Assembly: GCA_002421685.1 (NCBI GenBank) | Contig: DISB01000004.1 | Location: 1-52,077, forward strand | Direction of reading: 5' to 3' | From: Bacteroidetes bacterium UBA6221 | GTDB lineage: Bacteria > Bacteroidota > Bacteroidia > Chitinophagales > Chitinophagaceae | Length of the DNA stretch: 52,077 bases | Translations under genes and position numbers: made by a program | The notes under the pieces: model-generated | Told to the model about the DNA's origin: nothing | The model's database searches: none | Seen by the model: the letters and a program-made list of their open reading frames with translations, nothing else | In this document: positions 34,099-42,419 of the stretch, piece by piece | How positions within the stretch are numbered: position 1 is the first letter of the stretch | Layout of the letters: the number at the start of each line of letters is the position of its first letter

Positions 34099-35103
34099 TC
34101 AGCCCAATGCAGGTTTTATGACATCGTCAAATATCCTGTCGGCGGCTTCTAAGTTTTTTACATCACCGGTATGCAGCAGGTCGGCATACACCAGTATAGC
34201 GGGGGCTATAGTGCCCTGCCGCCCATCGTAGTTCCAGAATTTCCGGTACACCTTGATATACCCGTCCGGGTCGCGCACCATCCGGTAGTTGTTTACCAGG
34301 TCGTTACGGTTCTCCAGGCTGTAGATGGTCAGGGTGCGGGGTTTGAGCAGGCCCGTCATCAGGTGGCCGGCAGGCTCACCTCCCCACAGGGTCTTCTTGG
34401 TTTCCAATGGGGTGCGCCGCCAGTTTTGGTAGTCCCCCTCTGCCTCAAACCGGAAGGTGCCTATTTCGATAGCTGGTTTCAGCTCATGCTCATACTGGTC
34501 TATCCACTTGTCCAGCATCTGCTTTTTGTTGTTCAGTTTCAGTTTGCCCTCACTGTCGGTAGAAAGAAAATTGAGCTCCCGAAGGCTGTTCATAATGTTG
34601 GTGATATTGCCGGGGCTGGTCTGGGTAAGCTCTGCTATCTGCCTATATGGCATATTCAACAGCGCCTCGTTTAGTAGGAAGTGGAACAGCACTTTGAGGC
34701 CTGTCTTGGTAAAAGCCCTCCCGCTGGAGTGTTTTATATTGGCTTTTGACTTATTAGTGTCTACCCATATATACAGCTCTTTCTGCGGGATGAACACATT
34801 GCCGTTTCCTTCTATATAGGCGATGCTGTTCGCAACAAGTTGTTCTTTGACATCCGGGTATATCCTGTCCGCTATTATGATGGAATTTTTAATGTCTGTG
34901 TTCACCATCAGCCTGGGTAGCTGTTGCAGCCTTAGCTCTCGTCGTGCTTCTACGGTGTATTTCAGGCTGGTATCACGTATATACAGGCTTATTTCTATGC
35001 GTTCTCCGCTGTTCACCACGTATTTCCACATTCCCTTGAATAGCGGGTTATTATCGAGGCTGTCCAGCGCAGTATATATGATTTTCAGTTTCTCTTCGTT
35101 CAC
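34099..35103 (-). CDS. AbiEi-type (type IV toxin-antitoxin) winged-helix protein, apparently orphan
   Basis: The 334-residue protein has a GTG start. A core with a winged-helix segment (LLNMPYRQIAELTQTSPGNITNIMNSLRELNFL) is followed by KLKLNNKKQMLDKWIDQY and a C-terminal domain with WGGEPAGHLMTGLLKPRTLTIY and LVYADLLHTGD. This layout fits the Bacteroidetes AbiEi-like antitoxin family. AbiEi normally represses its own operon and neutralises the nucleotidyltransferase toxin AbiEii. No toxin gene lies on either side, so this is an orphan or now serves only as a regulator. An imperfect palindrome overlaps its promoter region. Confidence 0.75.
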   Translation of the reverse strand: MNEEKLKIIYTALDSLDNNPLFKGMWKYVVNSGERIEISLYIRDTSLKYTVEARRELRLQQLPRLMVNTDIKNSIIIADRIYPDVKEQLVANSIAYIEGNGNVFIPQKELYIWVDTNKSKANIKHSSGRAFTKTGLKVLFHFLLNEALLNMPYRQIAELTQTSPGNITNIMNSLRELNFLSTDSEGKLKLNNKKQMLDKWIDQYEHELKPAIEIGTFRFEAEGDYQNWRRTPLETKKTLWGGEPAGHLMTGLLKPRTLTIYSLENRNDLVNNYRMVRDPDGYIKVYRKFWNYDGRQGTIAPAILVYADLLHTGDVKNLEAADRIFDDVIKPALG

Positions 35104-35111
35104 AAAAAGAT

Positions 35112-35140
35112 ATGTGTTTACGTTTCATATACGTTCACAT
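35112..35140 (-). promoter_or_regulatory. Imperfect palindrome upstream of the AbiEi-like gene
   Basis: The outer arms ATGTG (35112-35116) and CACAT (35136-35140) enclose inner ACGT/ACGT (35120-35123, 35131-35134). It lies 9-37 bases upstream of the GTG, beside a promoter-like TATCTTTT on the minus strand. It is a plausible autoregulatory site. Confidence 0.45.
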
Positions 35141-35317
35141 GACAATAATAGTTAATTCCAGGCGCATTTGCCAGTTTTTGCATTACAATTTCATTTTATA
35201 GGTATTTTCTTAGAATATCTATGATCTTAAATTACGACCAATCATATTTGTCGACCCCCTTACCGAAATGATTTTGTATGTTTGAATATTGTATAAGTAA
35301 GACAACTAAGGCTTAGT

Positions 35318-36610
35318 ATGATTTCACGTGTTTTTGTTATAATACTATTTTTGAATTTGTGGGCATGGGACAATGCCAGGGCACAGGGCGAGAAAGAGTT
35401 CATCAAACATAGAATTGAGCAACTGGCAAGCCCCGGTTTTCATGGCAGGGGGTATGTGATGAACGGTGGCAACATAGCAGCTCAATATATCGCGGATGAG
35501 TTCAAGAGTTACGGCGTACTGCCCTTAGGACAAAATGGCTCATACTTCCAGGAATACGATTTCTCCATAAATACCTTCCCCGGCAGGGTGTTCGTGCAGG
35601 TAAATAAGACCGTTCTCAAGCCAGGGCCCGACTATATAGTCAATGCCGCCAGCAGTGCATGGCATTCTAAGAAGAGGCAGAAAATGAAGCTGTTAGATTT
35701 GAGCGAAGTGCGCGATTCACTTCAATGGGACAGCGTCAAGAAATCAATCAAGCCGGGCGGGGTGTATTATTTGACCGGTGCAGACACCCCCACCAACAAA
35801 CTAAGCCTCGGTATCCGCAAGTTTGCCACCGAGCTGCCCGAAGGGTTGTTCATTGTACCCAAACATGGTAAGCTCACCTGGACCGCCAATACCAATAAAG
35901 TACCCGGCACCATAGTATATATAGAAGATACCGTACTGCCTAAGAAACCTAAAAAGGTACTCGTGAACGTGGACACCCGCTATGTGGACGTTTTCAAGGC
36001 TAAAAATGTTATAGGATATGTGAAGGGCACCGAACAACCGGATAGCTTCATCGTCTTCACCGCCCACTTCGACCACTTGGGCCGCATGGGCAAAAACGCC
36101 CTCTTTGCCGGGGCAAACGACAACGCGAGCGGAACGTCATTAGTGCTGTACCTGGCCAATTATTTTGCCCAACACCCGCAGCGCTACTCGGTGGCCTTTA
36201 TGCTCTTCAGCGGAGAGGAGGCCGGACTGCTGGGGTCCAAGTATTATGTAGAAAACCCCATCTTCCCCCTGCAGCAGATCCGCTTCCTGGTGAACCTGGA
36301 CATGACGGGCGACGCCACCAACGGCATCACGGTAGTAAACGGGGTGTCGCATGAGCCGGAGTTTGCACTGATGGAGGAGATAAATGCGGACAGTGTGTAT
36401 GCTAAGAAAATCAACAAGCGCGAGCGCACCAGCAACAGCGACCATTACCATTTCAGCAAAGAGGGTGTGCCAGCGGTGTTCATCTACGGCAACGGCACCA
36501 AGCCACACTACCACGATGTATTCGACCTGCCCAAAGAAATAACACTTGAGCGGGTGGATGGCCTGGCGCAACTGCTGATAAAGTTGACAGGACGGTTGAC
36601 TGAAGAGTAA
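35318..36610 (+). CDS. Exported M28-family zinc aminopeptidase
   Basis: The signal peptide (MISRVFVIILFLNLWAWDNARA) is followed by a 400-residue protein with M28 zinc ligands: AHFDHLG (H and D), GANDNASGTS (bridging D), SGEEAGLLGS (catalytic E and ligand E), VNLDMTGD and the final histidine in KPHYHDVFDLP. It cleaves N-terminal residues from peptides outside the cytoplasm. The first 180 residues hold a region preceding the peptidase domain. A -7 element TATGTTTG lies at 35277-35284. Confidence 0.92.
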   Translation: MISRVFVIILFLNLWAWDNARAQGEKEFIKHRIEQLASPGFHGRGYVMNGGNIAAQYIADEFKSYGVLPLGQNGSYFQEYDFSINTFPGRVFVQVNKTVLKPGPDYIVNAASSAWHSKKRQKMKLLDLSEVRDSLQWDSVKKSIKPGGVYYLTGADTPTNKLSLGIRKFATELPEGLFIVPKHGKLTWTANTNKVPGTIVYIEDTVLPKKPKKVLVNVDTRYVDVFKAKNVIGYVKGTEQPDSFIVFTAHFDHLGRMGKNALFAGANDNASGTSLVLYLANYFAQHPQRYSVAFMLFSGEEAGLLGSKYYVENPIFPLQQIRFLVNLDMTGDATNGITVVNGVSHEPEFALMEEINADSVYAKKINKRERTSNSDHYHFSKEGVPAVFIYGNGTKPHYHDVFDLPKEITLERVDGLAQLLIKLTGRLTEE

Positions 36611-36680
36611 TATTTTGTAACAAAACTTTCACGCAGGCGCAAAACAGGCAGGAGTATATTTATACCCAAATACCTGCCCG

Positions 36681-37301
36681 ATGAAATACATACTGCCTGC
36701 TATTATCTGTTGCTTATGTACATTACACAGCTATGCCCAACAGGATACTATAAGAACAGTGTCCATGGAAGAAGTAGTGATAAAAGCTAATGCAGTGCGC
36801 ACCGGTAAGGTGGATAAGAAAGTGCGCACAGGACTGGTATATTACCATATAGACACACCTGTATCAGAAAAATACATGGCCGTTAAAAATTTTCTCAGTA
36901 CGAAATTCCCTCCTGTAGATACCGTGCCTGTTAAGTTGCAGTCGGCAGAACTGAAGCTAAAACCATATGACAGTGTTGCTATGTCGCTTGACTTTATCAT
37001 CTTCAGCACTTGTGGCGGTGATACCATGTACAGGATAATCAACCTGGATAAATATGAAATACAAAACAGGAAACTGGTATTAGACTTGTCCGGCGAAAAC
37101 ATAATACTGTGCCCCTACGAATTTTATATGGGTTACTGTTTGAAGCCCAATAACCCCCAAAAGAAAATCAGCTATCGCCCCTTTTCTACCGATAAGGGCG
37201 AGGGTGCTTTCATTACTATGTACGACGGTAATATATTAATACAGGAGGGCAAAGGATTTCCATACATCTTTCCTTTCAAGCTGAGTTATAAAGTATATTA
37301 G
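36681..37301 (+). CDS. Exported protein of unknown function
   Basis: The 206-residue protein has a signal peptide (MKYILPAIICCLCTLHSYAQ, cleaved near YAQ-QD). The mature part starts DTIRTVSMEEVVIKANAVR, like the junction after a carboxypeptidase-like domain in some Bacteroidetes outer-membrane proteins, then continues with strands and a few cysteines (STCGGDTMYR, ILCPYEFYMGYCLKP). No family is recognised. It lies 70 bases after the M28 gene and ends 4 bases before the macrodomain gene on the same strand, so an operon is possible. Confidence 0.75.
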   Translation: MKYILPAIICCLCTLHSYAQQDTIRTVSMEEVVIKANAVRTGKVDKKVRTGLVYYHIDTPVSEKYMAVKNFLSTKFPPVDTVPVKLQSAELKLKPYDSVAMSLDFIIFSTCGGDTMYRIINLDKYEIQNRKLVLDLSGENIILCPYEFYMGYCLKPNNPQKKISYRPFSTDKGEGAFITMYDGNILIQEGKGFPYIFPFKLSYKVY

Positions 37302-37305
37302 CAGT

Positions 37306-37818
37306 ATGCTGGAGTTGATTCGCGGAGACATAACAAAAATACAGGTTGATGCCATAGTGAATGCTGCCAACACATCGCTGTTGGGCGGGGGTGGTGTGGA
37401 TGGTGCTATACACCGTGCCGGCGGCCCCGCCATACTGGAGGAATGTATGAAGATACGCGCACGGCAGGGCGGTTGCCCGGTGGGTGAGGCGGTCATCACC
37501 ACGGCGGGCAGGCTGCCGGCAAAATATGTGATACATACCGTTGGCCCGGTGTGGAACGGCGGCAATAACAACGAAGAACAACTGCTGCGCAACGCCTACC
37601 ACAACAGCCTCCTGCTGGCTGAAGAATACAAGCTGGAGACAATCGCCTTCCCCAACATCAGCACAGGGGTATATCATTTTCCCAAACCATTGGCGGCAGA
37701 GATAGCCGTAACTACTGTGAAGGAATTTATGAGCACCAATAAAGGAATTAAGAAAGTCACCTTCGTTTGTTTTGACGAAGAAAATTACCTGCTGTACGAT
37801 GAATTATTGAAATCGTAA
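37306..37818 (+). CDS. Macrodomain protein, O-acetyl-ADP-ribose deacetylase type
   Basis: The 170-residue protein is a single macrodomain of the MacroD type: IRGDITKIQVDAIVNAANTS, LLGGGGVDGAIHRAGG, CPVGEAVITTAGRLPA, HTVGPVW and FPNISTGVYHFP. This class removes acetyl from O-acetyl-ADP-ribose or ADP-ribose from acidic side chains, and can act in stress or in defence against ADP-ribosylating toxins. It begins 4 bases after the preceding gene, and no ADP-ribosyltransferase is adjacent. Confidence 0.93.
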   Translation: MLELIRGDITKIQVDAIVNAANTSLLGGGGVDGAIHRAGGPAILEECMKIRARQGGCPVGEAVITTAGRLPAKYVIHTVGPVWNGGNNNEEQLLRNAYHNSLLLAEEYKLETIAFPNISTGVYHFPKPLAAEIAVTTVKEFMSTNKGIKKVTFVCFDEENYLLYDELLKS

Positions 37819-37892
37819 AACATCACCCCAACAGGGTTACACACCCCTTCCCAAATAATCATTACTTTTATTTTTTAAATCAAATAAATAAG

Positions 37893-39698
37893 ATGAAAAA
37901 TTTCATTCCGGCATTATGCCTGTCGGCGGTATTATTCTTTTCCTGCAACAATGGCGGCGGCGATGTACAAAAAGACGCGCAGGCTTTTATTGACAGCTAT
38001 ACAGAAAAGTATGTAGAGCTGTATGCCAACTCCAGCGAGGCGCAATGGAAATTCAACACCGAGATAGTAGAAGGTGACACTACTAATAAAGTAGCTGCGC
38101 AAAAAGCCGATGAAGCCATGGCGGCATTCACGGGCAGTAAGGAGAATATAGAACAGGCTAAGAAATTCCTGGAGCAGAAAGACAAGCTGACCGATATACA
38201 GGTGAAGCAACTGGAGGTGATACTCTACGCCGCTGCCAACAACCCCCAGACGATTGCCGATGTGGTGAAAGAACGTATTGTGGCCGAAACCAACCAGACG
38301 GAAAAACTATACGGCTTCCAGTATATGCTCGATGGCAAAAAGGTAAGCACCAATGATATAGACGGCATACTGAAAGACGAGGTGAACCTGGCCACCCGCC
38401 TGGCTGCATGGACAGCCAGCAAAGAAGTAGGCCCTACGCTGAAAGACGGCCTGGTGAACCTGCGCAACTTGCGCAACAAAACCGTGCAGGCTCTGGATTA
38501 CGCCGACTACTTCAGCTACCAGGTGAGTGACTACAAAATGAGCACCGATGAAATGATGCAGACCATGGAGCGCCTGATGGACGAAATGTACCCGCTGTAC
38601 CGCGAGCTGCATACATGGATGCGCTACGAGCTGGCTAAGAAATACGGCGTAACCGATGTGCCCGACTACCTGCCCGCACACTGGCTGCCCAACCGCTGGG
38701 GGCAGGACTGGAGCCCGGCTGTAACGGTAGAGGGCCTGGACATCAACGCTGTGCTGAAAGAGAAATCGCCCGAGTGGATAGTGAAGGAGGGAGAGAAGCT
38801 GTACACCAGCATCGGCTTCCCCGCACTGCCCGAAACCTTCTGGACAAAATCGAACCTGTACCCATACCCCAACGACTCGAATGTAAAAAAGAACAACCAC
38901 GCATCGGCATGGCACATGGACCTGAACAATGATGTGCGCAGCCTGATGAGCGTAGAGCCTAATGCGGAATGGTGGGAGACTGCCAACCACGAGCTGGGGC
39001 ATATTTATTATTACATGACTTATACCAATCCTGATGTGCCGCCACTGCTGCGCGGTGGTGCTAACCGTGCCTACCACGAAGCTATAGGCAGCATGATGGG
39101 TATGGCGGCGATGCAAAAGCCTTATTTGGTTGACCGTGGCCTGGTAAGCGCAGACGCGCAGACCAACGAGGTACAAAGCCTGCTGAAGGAAGCGATGAAC
39201 TCAGTAGTGTTTATGTTCTTCTCCTGCGGAACGATGAGCCACTTTGAGCGCGACCTGTATGTGAACAACCTGCCTGCGGACCAGTTTAATGCCAAATGGT
39301 GGGAGTATGTGAAGAAGTACCAGGGCATAGTGCCCCCCGGCCAGCGTGGCGAAGAATATACCGATGCCACTACCAAAACACATATCAACGACGACCCCGC
39401 GCAGTATTACGACTATGCGCTGTCTTACGTGATACTGTACCAGCTGCACAACCATATAGCCAAAAACATACTGAAGCAGGACCCACGCGCTACCAACTAC
39501 TACGGTAAGAAGGAGATAGGCGACTTCCTGAAGAAGATAACCTATCCCGGCGCATCTAAAGACTGGAGGACTGTACTGAAAGAAAGCACCGGCGACGAAC
39601 TGAACGCCAAAGCCATGCTCGAATACTTTGACCCATTGGTAAGCTGGCTGAAAGAACAAAACAACGGCAGGACATACAGCCTGCCTGAAAAACTATAA
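37893..39698 (+). CDS. M2-family metallopeptidase (peptidyl-dipeptidase A/ACE-like) lipoprotein
   Basis: The signal has a lipobox (SAVLFFSC). The 601-residue protein contains the zinc motif HELGH in WWETANHELGHIYYYMTYTN, followed by the third ligand in RAYHEAIGSMMGMAA. Other ACE-family segments are present: YFSYQVSDYKMSTDEMM, DYLPAHWLPNRWGQDW, CGTMSHFERDLYVNNLP and PPGQRGEEYTDATTKTHI. It removes dipeptides from the C-terminus of peptides, probably in the periplasm or at the outer membrane. Length agrees with bacterial ACE homologues. Confidence 0.93.
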   Translation: MKNFIPALCLSAVLFFSCNNGGGDVQKDAQAFIDSYTEKYVELYANSSEAQWKFNTEIVEGDTTNKVAAQKADEAMAAFTGSKENIEQAKKFLEQKDKLTDIQVKQLEVILYAAANNPQTIADVVKERIVAETNQTEKLYGFQYMLDGKKVSTNDIDGILKDEVNLATRLAAWTASKEVGPTLKDGLVNLRNLRNKTVQALDYADYFSYQVSDYKMSTDEMMQTMERLMDEMYPLYRELHTWMRYELAKKYGVTDVPDYLPAHWLPNRWGQDWSPAVTVEGLDINAVLKEKSPEWIVKEGEKLYTSIGFPALPETFWTKSNLYPYPNDSNVKKNNHASAWHMDLNNDVRSLMSVEPNAEWWETANHELGHIYYYMTYTNPDVPPLLRGGANRAYHEAIGSMMGMAAMQKPYLVDRGLVSADAQTNEVQSLLKEAMNSVVFMFFSCGTMSHFERDLYVNNLPADQFNAKWWEYVKKYQGIVPPGQRGEEYTDATTKTHINDDPAQYYDYALSYVILYQLHNHIAKNILKQDPRATNYYGKKEIGDFLKKITYPGASKDWRTVLKESTGDELNAKAMLEYFDPLVSWLKEQNNGRTYSLPEKL

Positions 39699-39707
39699 TA
39701 AGCTATT

Positions 39708-39737
39708 GTGGTGTCAGGAGTTAACTCCTGACACCAC
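39708..39737 (+). terminator. Perfect 30-bp palindrome after the M2 peptidase
   Basis: The arm GTGGTGTCAGGAG, TTAA, and the exactly complementary arm CTCCTGACACCAC. No T tract follows, so it may be a terminator of a weak type, an mRNA-protecting stem, or a protein-binding site. A partial second hairpin (CGCCCC...GGAGC) lies near 39765-39781. Confidence 0.55.
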
Positions 39738-39853
39738 TGTATTCACAACTGATATATAACGCAAACGCCCCGTTAGGAGCATTTGTGGTTTTAAGTGAGT
39801 GCTTAATTCTTTTGCATCAAAAGAAAGTCTTAAACGGGAGTTCTAATATTAAC

Positions 39854-40318
39854 TTATTTCTGTTTGTCCATTTCTTTTAAAAATTCAATAGTTAGATTAT
39901 TCACGAATTTTCTAAGAGCTGTATATGGTATGTCAGCATTAAATGTTTGTTTGCCAGTCTTGGGGTATTTGTCTTGAAAATTAAATACTTTCAATTTGTC
40001 TTCATTGTTCGGAAGGGCATGAAAACTGTAATGAGCTATTGAATTTCTCAAATGAGTTGCAACTGATTTTACAGTTGTGCCATTACTGGAATGGGTTATC
40101 ATTTTGGGACTAAGACCCCACTCTTGCTCATTAATTTCGGTTTCCGGTAAGCTATGATACCAGTGTTGTTGAGGAATAATCAATAAGCCAATCATACAAT
40201 TGATAAAAAGAGTAACATTATATCTCGTTTCTTGCTCAGGTATAAATTCGTTGTATTGCCGAATAATTTCTTTTGTACGAATGATAAAATCTACTTCCTG
40301 TTTATTATAGTACCCCAT
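39854..40318 (-). CDS. HEPN-family protein (pEK499_p136-like), putative RNase
   Basis: The 154-residue helical protein has the HEPN motif R91-NSIA-H96 in ATHLRNSIAHYSFHALPN, preceded by a hydrophobic helix (VTLFINCMIGLLIIPQQHW) and followed by ALRKFVNNLTIEFLKEM. HEPN proteins with an intact Rx4H are often metal-independent RNases used as toxins or in phage defence. It lies 87 bases downstream of a second HEPN gene on the same strand, in AT-rich DNA unlike the flanking M2 peptidase and corA genes. The subfamily name is my best match, not certain. Confidence 0.8.
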   Translation of the reverse strand: MGYYNKQEVDFIIRTKEIIRQYNEFIPEQETRYNVTLFINCMIGLLIIPQQHWYHSLPETEINEQEWGLSPKMITHSSNGTTVKSVATHLRNSIAHYSFHALPNNEDKLKVFNFQDKYPKTGKQTFNADIPYTALRKFVNNLTIEFLKEMDKQK

Positions 40319-40405
40319 ATTTTTATTTATAAAACTAATACTTTATGGGATAAAAAAGCACCGTGCTCTTTTGAATAAATGTTAGACAAGCGCGTATTTT
40401 ATTAA

Positions 40406-41944
40406 CTATAGTCTCATGTGTTGAGGAATTAACCTACCCCCTATTGGGATTGCTTTGATATTTGAATTGTCTTTTTTCTCTTCTTCATGCGAAACTGCTA
40501 AAGCAGTATAAATTATTGCTGCTCGTGTCAGTTTTAGTAGTTTAAGAGTTTTTGCTTCAAAGTCTTGTCGTGTTATTGAGTAAGAGATATCTGACTCTTC
40601 AAAGAAGGGTTCATAAAGACGAAAATCAGACATAACTTTAAAGCCTTTATGCTCAATAAAGTTTCTTATAGTTGCGACTTCTTTTGCATCAGGCTCAAGT
40701 ACAGAATCATAATTATTCCCCTTTTCATATAAATCCTTACTTAACCAGTAAAGCCCTCTTAATGCCCAGTTTTCACTTGTTAGAAAGAAGCTCCGTAATG
40801 TTTTATTATCATTGGTATGCCAGATGCTTTTAAAACTTACTTTGTGAGCTGCTAGTTGAAGTTGTAAATAATCATTTAATAGGTATGCTATTTTGTCAAG
40901 GATAGAGTAAGACAAGCGAAAGGCTATTTTTATGTGTTCTACATAGTACGAATATTTGACAGTTTCCATAGTTTCTACTAATGGTACATCAATATCTGAT
41001 ATGTGGGTTGAGGTTCCCAATAATGAGCTATAATAAGCATATCTAGCTGTTGCAAATTCTTGTTTGATTTGATTATATAAATCTAGAATTGAAGGTGGCC
41101 TTTTAGCGGTCAGTATGAGAGTCGGTAGATTGAGACAATCATGACAAGCATCTGTATAGCTGCCTAAATCATTTAGTGGATTGATATAAAGTGTATTGTC
41201 TAGGCACCACCGCCTGTATCTTCTCAGGTCTTCGTCATCGCCTATATCGTAGTTATTAAGATTTGGATACTCTTTAGCGTACTCTTCTGGAAATTGCGTT
41301 AGATAATTCTTTAGTGTCTTAAATAGATTCTGAAATCCTTCTGCAGCTTCATGATGTAAATATTCGGGGTTTTCTAGTGCTTTTTTTACATAGTGATATG
41401 CAAAAACTGCAAATAGATTTCTGTGAATGCTATCGTATAAAGCTCTTGCATAAAAAAATAGACCATTGGCTTTGTTTCCAACTGACATAGAATATTTTGG
41501 GAATAGTGAGATGGCATTATTCCAATATTGTTGTGCTTCTACAAACCTGCCGATATATGATAAGCAATTGCCAATATTTGTGTAAATTTGACATTGACGT
41601 ATTACTTGCACTGTATTAAAACCAGGTGAGGACAACGCTTTTCTCAGATGGAAAATTTCATTCGTTAATTCTTCCATTTGGAAGTTCCAATCTAATTTTG
41701 TTTGATGATATTTAATCTTGCGTAAAGAACTCCAGCCATTAGATAAGTCGTATTGAAATATTGTGTAAAGTTCATTCTCTAATGAATCAACATCAATTTG
41801 TTTTGAAAGGTTAAATCCATGTTCTATACCATGAAGACTACTATTATCATATGCTAGGTCAAATAGTATCCCAATAATATCGATTTGCTCGCTAGGGTTT
41901 TTCGACTCAATTGAGGTAATTTTTAGTAGTTCTTGAAATTCCAT
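40406..41944 (-). CDS. LA2681-like HEPN-domain protein with TPR-like N-terminal region
   Basis: The 512-residue protein has TPR-like helices in its first half (YTNIGNCLSYIGRFVEAQQYWNNAI cut to YTNIGNCLSYIGRFVEAQQY here). The C-terminal third includes IKIAFRLSYSILDKIAYLLNDY and the motif R427-NFIE-H432 in VATIRNFIEHKGFK. This arrangement fits the LA2681 HEPN family. The domain is likely a ribonuclease gated by the helical-repeat sensor part; that is inference from HEPN proteins generally. A HigA antitoxin remnant lies 131 bases upstream and a second HEPN gene 87 bases downstream. Codon use is AT-rich, suggesting horizontal acquisition. Confidence 0.82.
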   Translation of the reverse strand: MEFQELLKITSIESKNPSEQIDIIGILFDLAYDNSSLHGIEHGFNLSKQIDVDSLENELYTIFQYDLSNGWSSLRKIKYHQTKLDWNFQMEELTNEIFHLRKALSSPGFNTVQVIRQCQIYTNIGNCLSYIGRFVEAQQYWNNAISLFPKYSMSVGNKANGLFFYARALYDSIHRNLFAVFAYHYVKKALENPEYLHHEAAEGFQNLFKTLKNYLTQFPEEYAKEYPNLNNYDIGDDEDLRRYRRWCLDNTLYINPLNDLGSYTDACHDCLNLPTLILTAKRPPSILDLYNQIKQEFATARYAYYSSLLGTSTHISDIDVPLVETMETVKYSYYVEHIKIAFRLSYSILDKIAYLLNDYLQLQLAAHKVSFKSIWHTNDNKTLRSFFLTSENWALRGLYWLSKDLYEKGNNYDSVLEPDAKEVATIRNFIEHKGFKVMSDFRLYEPFFEESDISYSITRQDFEAKTLKLLKLTRAAIIYTALAVSHEEEKKDNSNIKAIPIGGRLIPQHMRL

Positions 41945-42075
41945 AGGTGATTCAAAATGACAGTTTAAATTACATTATTTTATAACAATTACCCCATATT
42001 TCTCATACTATCTTATGTAGTCCTAAGATAAAACCAGTGTCCGCTTGCAGCACTACCTCCCTATCAGGCATACTA

Positions 42076-42270
42076 TTACGATGCCTTCTTCGGATGATAT
42101 GGTCTGAGGTTAAGTTGCTCAGCTTTGTCAGCAATAGCCCGTAGATTATATTTAGTTTGTAAGTTGGCCCATATATCGGGTGTGCCTCCGAATACAGCCG
42201 CTATCCTGTAACACATTTCGGGGCTGATATCAGATTTTTCCATGTGGTTGGTATTGTCACCAACCACCAA
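42076..42270 (-). pseudogene. Truncated HigA-type antitoxin
   Basis: The sequence EKSDISPEMCYRIAAVFGGT then PDIWANLQTKYNLRAIADKA is the C-terminal half of a HigA (XRE) antitoxin. The N-terminal helix-turn-helix is missing: upstream in frame there is a stop codon two codons before a TTG, and the only ATG (42243) begins within the motif region. A full HigA is about 95-100 residues; at most 64 remain. No HigB toxin is next to it. Probably a decayed relic, though a short product could still be made. Confidence 0.8.
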
Positions 42271-42419
42271 AAGTATTCAGACATTAGCAAAATACCATAA
42301 CAATTTTACGTATAATTGCTGGTAATACAGTCCGCAAATAGACTGCAAAAAGTTCTTTGAACGAATGTAAATCTATGTCCGCATAAGGCAGAAATTGCCT
42401 GCCTGGGCATTCTTTTTTG

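Noticed and set aside
38307..39176. Minus-strand open frame of 289 codons opposite the M2 peptidase
   Set aside because: It is antisense to a clear HExxH peptidase and has no recognisable domain.
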